Shown here: in pieces, positions 61,272 to 64,000 of the stretch | How positions within the stretch are numbered: position 1 is the stretch's first letter | How the letters are laid out: each line of letters opens with the position of its first letter | Assembly (NCBI RefSeq): GCF_030704305.1 | Contig: NZ_CP131935.1 | Location: forward strand, 992,001 to 1,056,000 | Reading direction: 5' to 3' | From: Massilia sp. R2A-15 | GTDB taxonomy: Bacteria > Pseudomonadota > Gammaproteobacteria > Burkholderiales > Burkholderiaceae_D | Length of the DNA: 64,000 nucleotides | Translations under genes and position numbers: made by a program | The notes under the pieces: model-generated | Seen by the model: the letters and a program-made list of their open reading frames with translations, nothing else | Databases searched by the model: none | What the model was told of the DNA's origin: nothing

Positions 61272-61338
61272 CGAACTTGCCAAAGAATCAGCATATAACC
61301 TTATCACGACGTCATTTATTACGGAATGGAGAGAGCAC

Positions 61339-61725
61339 ATGAGCACGGAAACGAAACATCACCAGTCGATCAAAGTGGCCTGCGCCGCAGCCTTGCTGTC
61401 GTTGCTGGCTGCCTGCGGCACGTCGCAAAAAGCCCCCGCTACCGCCGACGTGGCCGTGTCCCGCAATGCTGTCGACAACGCCGTCAGCGCCGGCGCCGCC
61501 GACCTGGCGCCCGCTGAGATCACCGCGGCCCGCGCCAAGATGATGCGCGCCAACGAAGCGCTGGCCGCCAAGGATTATGTGCTGGCTCGCCAGCTGGCCA
61601 CCGAAGCCCAGGCAGACGCGAAGCTGGCCCAGAGCAAGGCCAACTCGGCCAAGGCCAACGCCGCCGCCAACGCGCTCGACGCCGACCTGCGCGTGCTGCG
61701 CGAGGAAGTCGACCGCGCCCGTTAA
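61339..61725 (+). CDS. DUF4398 lipoprotein
   Basis: 128 residues from the ATG at 61339 (GGAGAGAGCAC upstream). Signal with lipobox LLSLLAACG, then a helical DUF4398 domain (DLAPAEITAARAKMMRANEALAAKDYVLARQLATEA). First gene of the rightward operon DUF4398-OmpA-ferritin-like-DUF883-YqjE, preceded by a class II-positioned dyad. Function unknown; the helices probably sit in the periplasm with the next protein. Confidence 0.88.
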   Translation: MSTETKHHQSIKVACAAALLSLLAACGTSQKAPATADVAVSRNAVDNAVSAGAADLAPAEITAARAKMMRANEALAAKDYVLARQLATEAQADAKLAQSKANSAKANAAANALDADLRVLREEVDRAR

Positions 61726-61807
61726 GCGGCGCGGCCGGAGCTGCCCGATAACAATTCGAAATCGATCTCTGCGCGCCGCGCGCGCGCCACAAGAAAAAGG
61801 ATAGACC

Positions 61808-62722
61808 ATGAACACGAAATTCTTCCGCACCGCCGTCCTTGCCAGCGCCGTATTGCTGGCGGCGTGCAGCACCACGCCAACCACTACCTCGATGCTGGAC
61901 CAGGCGCGCGGCGACTTCGTTGCCGCCAACAACACGCCGGCGGTGTCGACCTACGCGCCGCTCGAATTCAAGCAGGCCAGCGACGCGCTCGACCAGGCCA
62001 ACGCCGCCGCGGCCAAGCGTGAGAGCCTCGACACGATCGACCGCCTGGCCTACATCGCCAAGCAGAAGATCGCGACGGCGCGCCAGGTGGCCAGCCAGAA
62101 GGCGGCCGAAGCCGACATCGCCAATTCGGGCCGCCAGCGCGACCGCCTGCAGCTCGAGGCGCGCACCATCGAGGCCAACAAAGCCAGGGACGAGGCCGAC
62201 CGCGCCAAGGCCGACGCCAATGCCGCCCAGGCCAGCGCCGAGGACGCCCAGCGCAAGGCGATGAACGCCGAGGCCCAGACCCGCGAAGCGCAGGCCCGCG
62301 CGGCCCAGCTCGAAGCCCAGATGGCCGACCTGCAGGCGAAGAAAACCGAGCGCGGCATGATCATCACGATCGGCGACGTGCTGTTCGATACCGACCAGGC
62401 GCGCCTGAAACCGAATGGCGTGGCCACCGTGCAGAAGCTGGCCGACGTATTGAATCAGAACCCGGCGCGCACCGTGCTGGTCGAAGGGTTTACCGACAGC
62501 ACCGGCACGGCCGCGCACAACCAGGACTTGTCCGAACGCCGCGCCGGCGCCGTCGCCAGCGCCTTGTCCGGCATGGGCATTGCGCGCGACCGCATCGCGA
62601 TGCGCGGCTACGGCCAGTCGTATCCGGTGGCCAGCAACGATTCGGCCAGCAACCGCCAGCTGAATCGCCGCGTGGAAATCGTGCTCTCGAACGAAGGTGC
62701 GGCAATTCCGCCGCGCCGTTAA
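61808..62722 (+). CDS. OmpA-family lipoprotein with N-terminal DUF4398-like coiled coil
   Basis: 304 residues. Lipobox VLLAAC, a long helical DUF4398-like segment (LDQARGDFVAANN...YAPLEFKQASDALDQAN), an Ala/Glu/Arg coiled coil, and a C-terminal OmpA domain: VLFDTDQARLKPNGV, LVEGFTDSTGTAAHNQDLSERRAGAV, NDSASNRQLNRRVEIVLS. Links outer membrane to peptidoglycan. Second gene of the operon. Confidence 0.92.
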   Translation: MNTKFFRTAVLASAVLLAACSTTPTTTSMLDQARGDFVAANNTPAVSTYAPLEFKQASDALDQANAAAAKRESLDTIDRLAYIAKQKIATARQVASQKAAEADIANSGRQRDRLQLEARTIEANKARDEADRAKADANAAQASAEDAQRKAMNAEAQTREAQARAAQLEAQMADLQAKKTERGMIITIGDVLFDTDQARLKPNGVATVQKLADVLNQNPARTVLVEGFTDSTGTAAHNQDLSERRAGAVASALSGMGIARDRIAMRGYGQSYPVASNDSASNRQLNRRVEIVLSNEGAAIPPRR

Positions 62723-62752
62723 AGGCTGAAGTTTTTGAACAAGGAAATCATC

Positions 62753-63292
62753 ATGGAACAGAATCAATCGAACCTGGCGCATGGCTTCGACAAAGAGGCT
62801 ATCCGGAAAGCCGCCGCCAACCTGGACGACGGCGCCGTCACCGACGGCTACCAGGCCGACCGCGAGGCGGTGATCCGCATGCTCAACGACGCGCTGGCCA
62901 CCGAGCTGGTGTGCGTGCTGCGCTACAAGCGTCACTACTTCACCGTCAGCGGTCGCGGCAACGGCCAGGTCAAGGCCGAATTCCTCGAGCACGCAACCCA
63001 GGAGCAGGAGCACGCCGACTGGCTGGCCGAGCGCATCGTCCAGCTCAATGGTTCGCCGGACTTCAATCCGGCCTCGCTGGTCGCGCGCAGTCATGCCGAA
63101 TATGACGATTCGGATGACGTCAACGCGATGATCCGCGCCAACCTGATCGCCGAGCGCGTGGCGATCGAATCGTACCGCCAGATGATCGCGGCGATCGGCG
63201 ACAAGGATCCGACCACGCGCAACCTGCTGATCGAAATCATGGCCGTCGAGGAAGAGCATGCCGACGACATGCGCGACCTGCTGCCGAAATAA
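62753..63292 (+). CDS. Ferritin-like/bacterioferritin protein
   Basis: 179 residues from the ATG at 62753 (AAGGAAATCATC upstream). A four-helix bundle with diiron ligands: Glu in LATELVCVLRYKRH, E-x-x-H in TQEQEHADWLAERI, and a second pair in MAVEEEHADDMRDLL. Bacterioferritin-type enzymes oxidise and store iron and lower Fenton stress. Third gene of the stress operon. Confidence 0.9.
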   Translation: MEQNQSNLAHGFDKEAIRKAAANLDDGAVTDGYQADREAVIRMLNDALATELVCVLRYKRHYFTVSGRGNGQVKAEFLEHATQEQEHADWLAERIVQLNGSPDFNPASLVARSHAEYDDSDDVNAMIRANLIAERVAIESYRQMIAAIGDKDPTTRNLLIEIMAVEEEHADDMRDLLPK

Positions 63293-63331
63293 TTGAACGA
63301 AACCCCACCACCCACCACAAGGAGAATCATC

Positions 63332-63688
63332 ATGATGGACAACACCACCCGCAATGCCACCAACGCCGCTTCGTCGGCCGCCTCGTCGGTGTCGAGCTCC
63401 CTGAGCGACGCCCAGACCGATGTCAAGACGCTGGTCAAGGACGCCCAGTCGCTGCTGACCGCGGCCGCCGCACTGACCGGCGAGAAAGCCGACGACCTGC
63501 GCAAGCGCGGCATGGAACTGCTGGACGTGGCAATGAAGAAGGCGGGCGAGGTGCAGGGCCAGGCGCTGGTCAAGGGCAAGGAACTGGCCAAGACCGCCGA
63601 CACCTACGTGCAGGACAACCCATGGCGCACCGTGGCCGCCGCTGCGGGCGTGGGCCTGCTGGTGGGCGTGATCCTGGGCCGCAAATAA
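63332..63688 (+). CDS. DUF883 (ElaB/YqjD) family membrane-anchored protein
   Basis: 118 residues from the ATG at 63332 (CAAGGAGAATCATC upstream). A Ser/Thr-rich helix with the DUF883 pattern (DAQTDVKTLVKDAQSLLTAA) and a C-terminal helix with the family end TVAAAAGVGLLVGVILGRK. The E. coli relatives bind ribosomes at the membrane in stationary phase. It precedes a YqjE homologue, as in E. coli yqjD-yqjE. Confidence 0.9.
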   Translation: MMDNTTRNATNAASSAASSVSSSLSDAQTDVKTLVKDAQSLLTAAAALTGEKADDLRKRGMELLDVAMKKAGEVQGQALVKGKELAKTADTYVQDNPWRTVAAAAGVGLLVGVILGRK

Positions 63689-63706
63689 ACCACGCCGGGA
63701 GCAGCC

Positions 63707-64000
63707 ATGGAAAAAGTTGAAACTATCGTTCATGGCCCCGGTCTCATGGGTGGCCTGACGGGCCTTGCGAAGAACCTGTTCGGCCTGCTGGTGTCGCGCG
63801 TCGAACTGGCGGCGCTCGAGCTGTCGGAGGTGCGCAACCACGTGATCGAACTGGTGGCGATCTTCGCCGGCGCCGCGCTGGCCGTCTGGTTCGCTCTCGC
63901 CTACGGCACCGCCACCATCGTGGCGCTGGCGTGGGAATCGATGGGATGGAAGATCCTGCTGATCATGTTCGGGGTGTTCGCCGTCATCACCGCCGGCCTG
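63707..64000 (+). CDS. YqjE-like phage-holin-family membrane protein (3' end outside window)
   Basis: 98 codons visible. It starts MEKVETIVHGPGLMGGLTGL, then LFGLLVSRVELAALELSEV, and two membrane helices (VAIFAGAALAVWFALAYGTA and the segment at the window edge). This is the YqjE pattern, named holin by database convention although it is a host stress protein. GGGAGCAGCC precedes the ATG. Confidence 0.88.
   Translation, partial: MEKVETIVHGPGLMGGLTGLAKNLFGLLVSRVELAALELSEVRNHVIELVAIFAGAALAVWFALAYGTATIVALAWESMGWKILLIMFGVFAVITAGL

Noticed and set aside
61520..63841. 773-codon minus-strand frame over the OmpA/ferritin-like operon
   Set aside because: Spans four recognised plus-strand genes; only base-composition artefact.
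63707..64000. Prophage holin
   Set aside because: The family name is holin, but the context (DUF883, ferritin-like, OmpA) matches the host yqjD-yqjE stress pair; no other phage genes.
1..64000. CRISPR array
   Set aside because: The repeats present are dispersed palindromes without regular spacers or cas genes.

Overview
The window looks like a chromosomal segment of a GC-rich betaproteobacterium, most likely Oxalobacteraceae (Massilia/Duganella/Janthinobacterium type). The grounds are the dnaX-ybaB-recR order next to the 4.5S RNA gene, a Burkholderiales-type trimeric porin, a COG4389 multi-pass membrane protein, the remnant of a PEP-CTERM tail, many c-di-GMP proteins, and dense families of intergenic palindromic repeats. 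Genus is an inference from gene content only; no search was run.

Layout. 1-9.5 kb is housekeeping: the nusB end, a lytic transglycosylase, ubiD, 4.5S RNA, dnaX, ybaB, a YciI-like gene, recR, and a glycosyltransferase/deacetylase pair. 9.6-22 kb holds a penicillin-acylase-type Ntn hydrolase and a signalling block: a hybrid histidine kinase, a REC-GGDEF-EAL protein, an HDOD protein and a PAS-GGDEF-EAL protein. An intact IS3-family element sits inside one copy of a palindromic repeat in this block. 22.1-30.8 kb is a low-GC island at the 3' end of a tRNA-Ser(TGA) gene. It carries a methyltransferase-HNH fusion protein, divergent from a tightly coupled operon that encodes a 4-TM coiled-coil protein, a membrane-anchored vWA-like protein, a MotA/ZorA-like protein with a very long helical tail, a MotB/ZorB-like protein with the conserved membrane Asp, a 70-residue protein and a secreted Nuc-type phospholipase-D nuclease. 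I regard this operon as the best candidate for an undescribed (defence-type) system in the window.

30.8-54.9 kb is mixed: ilvD, a rhodanese, a GmrSD-like type IV restriction enzyme, a MOSC-ATL fusion, a porin, a dienelactone hydrolase, a sulfate-binding protein, a small gene with two SOS boxes upstream, PAP2 and diacylglycerol-kinase genes, a phosphodiesterase, a PLD-family lipoprotein, a COG4389 protein and a DesK/DesR-like two-component pair. 55-64 kb is an envelope/stress cluster (OmpA, glycine-zipper, BON, Lmo0937, AsmA, DUF4398, ferritin-like, DUF883 and YqjE proteins) around a Crp/Fnr-family regulator.

The strongest regulatory signal is in that last cluster. Six copies of a 14-bp dyad, GTNCG-N4-CGNAC, lie upstream of its genes. 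In each case a -10-like hexamer begins 22-23 nt downstream, which places the dyad at about -41.5, the class II activator position. This suggests a local regulon of the encoded Crp/Fnr protein. Two other intergenic element families recur: a 27-bp palindrome (arms GGGGTC/GACCCC) in about a dozen copies, often as inverted pairs, and a roughly 90-bp three-armed cruciform with compensatory arm changes in three copies.
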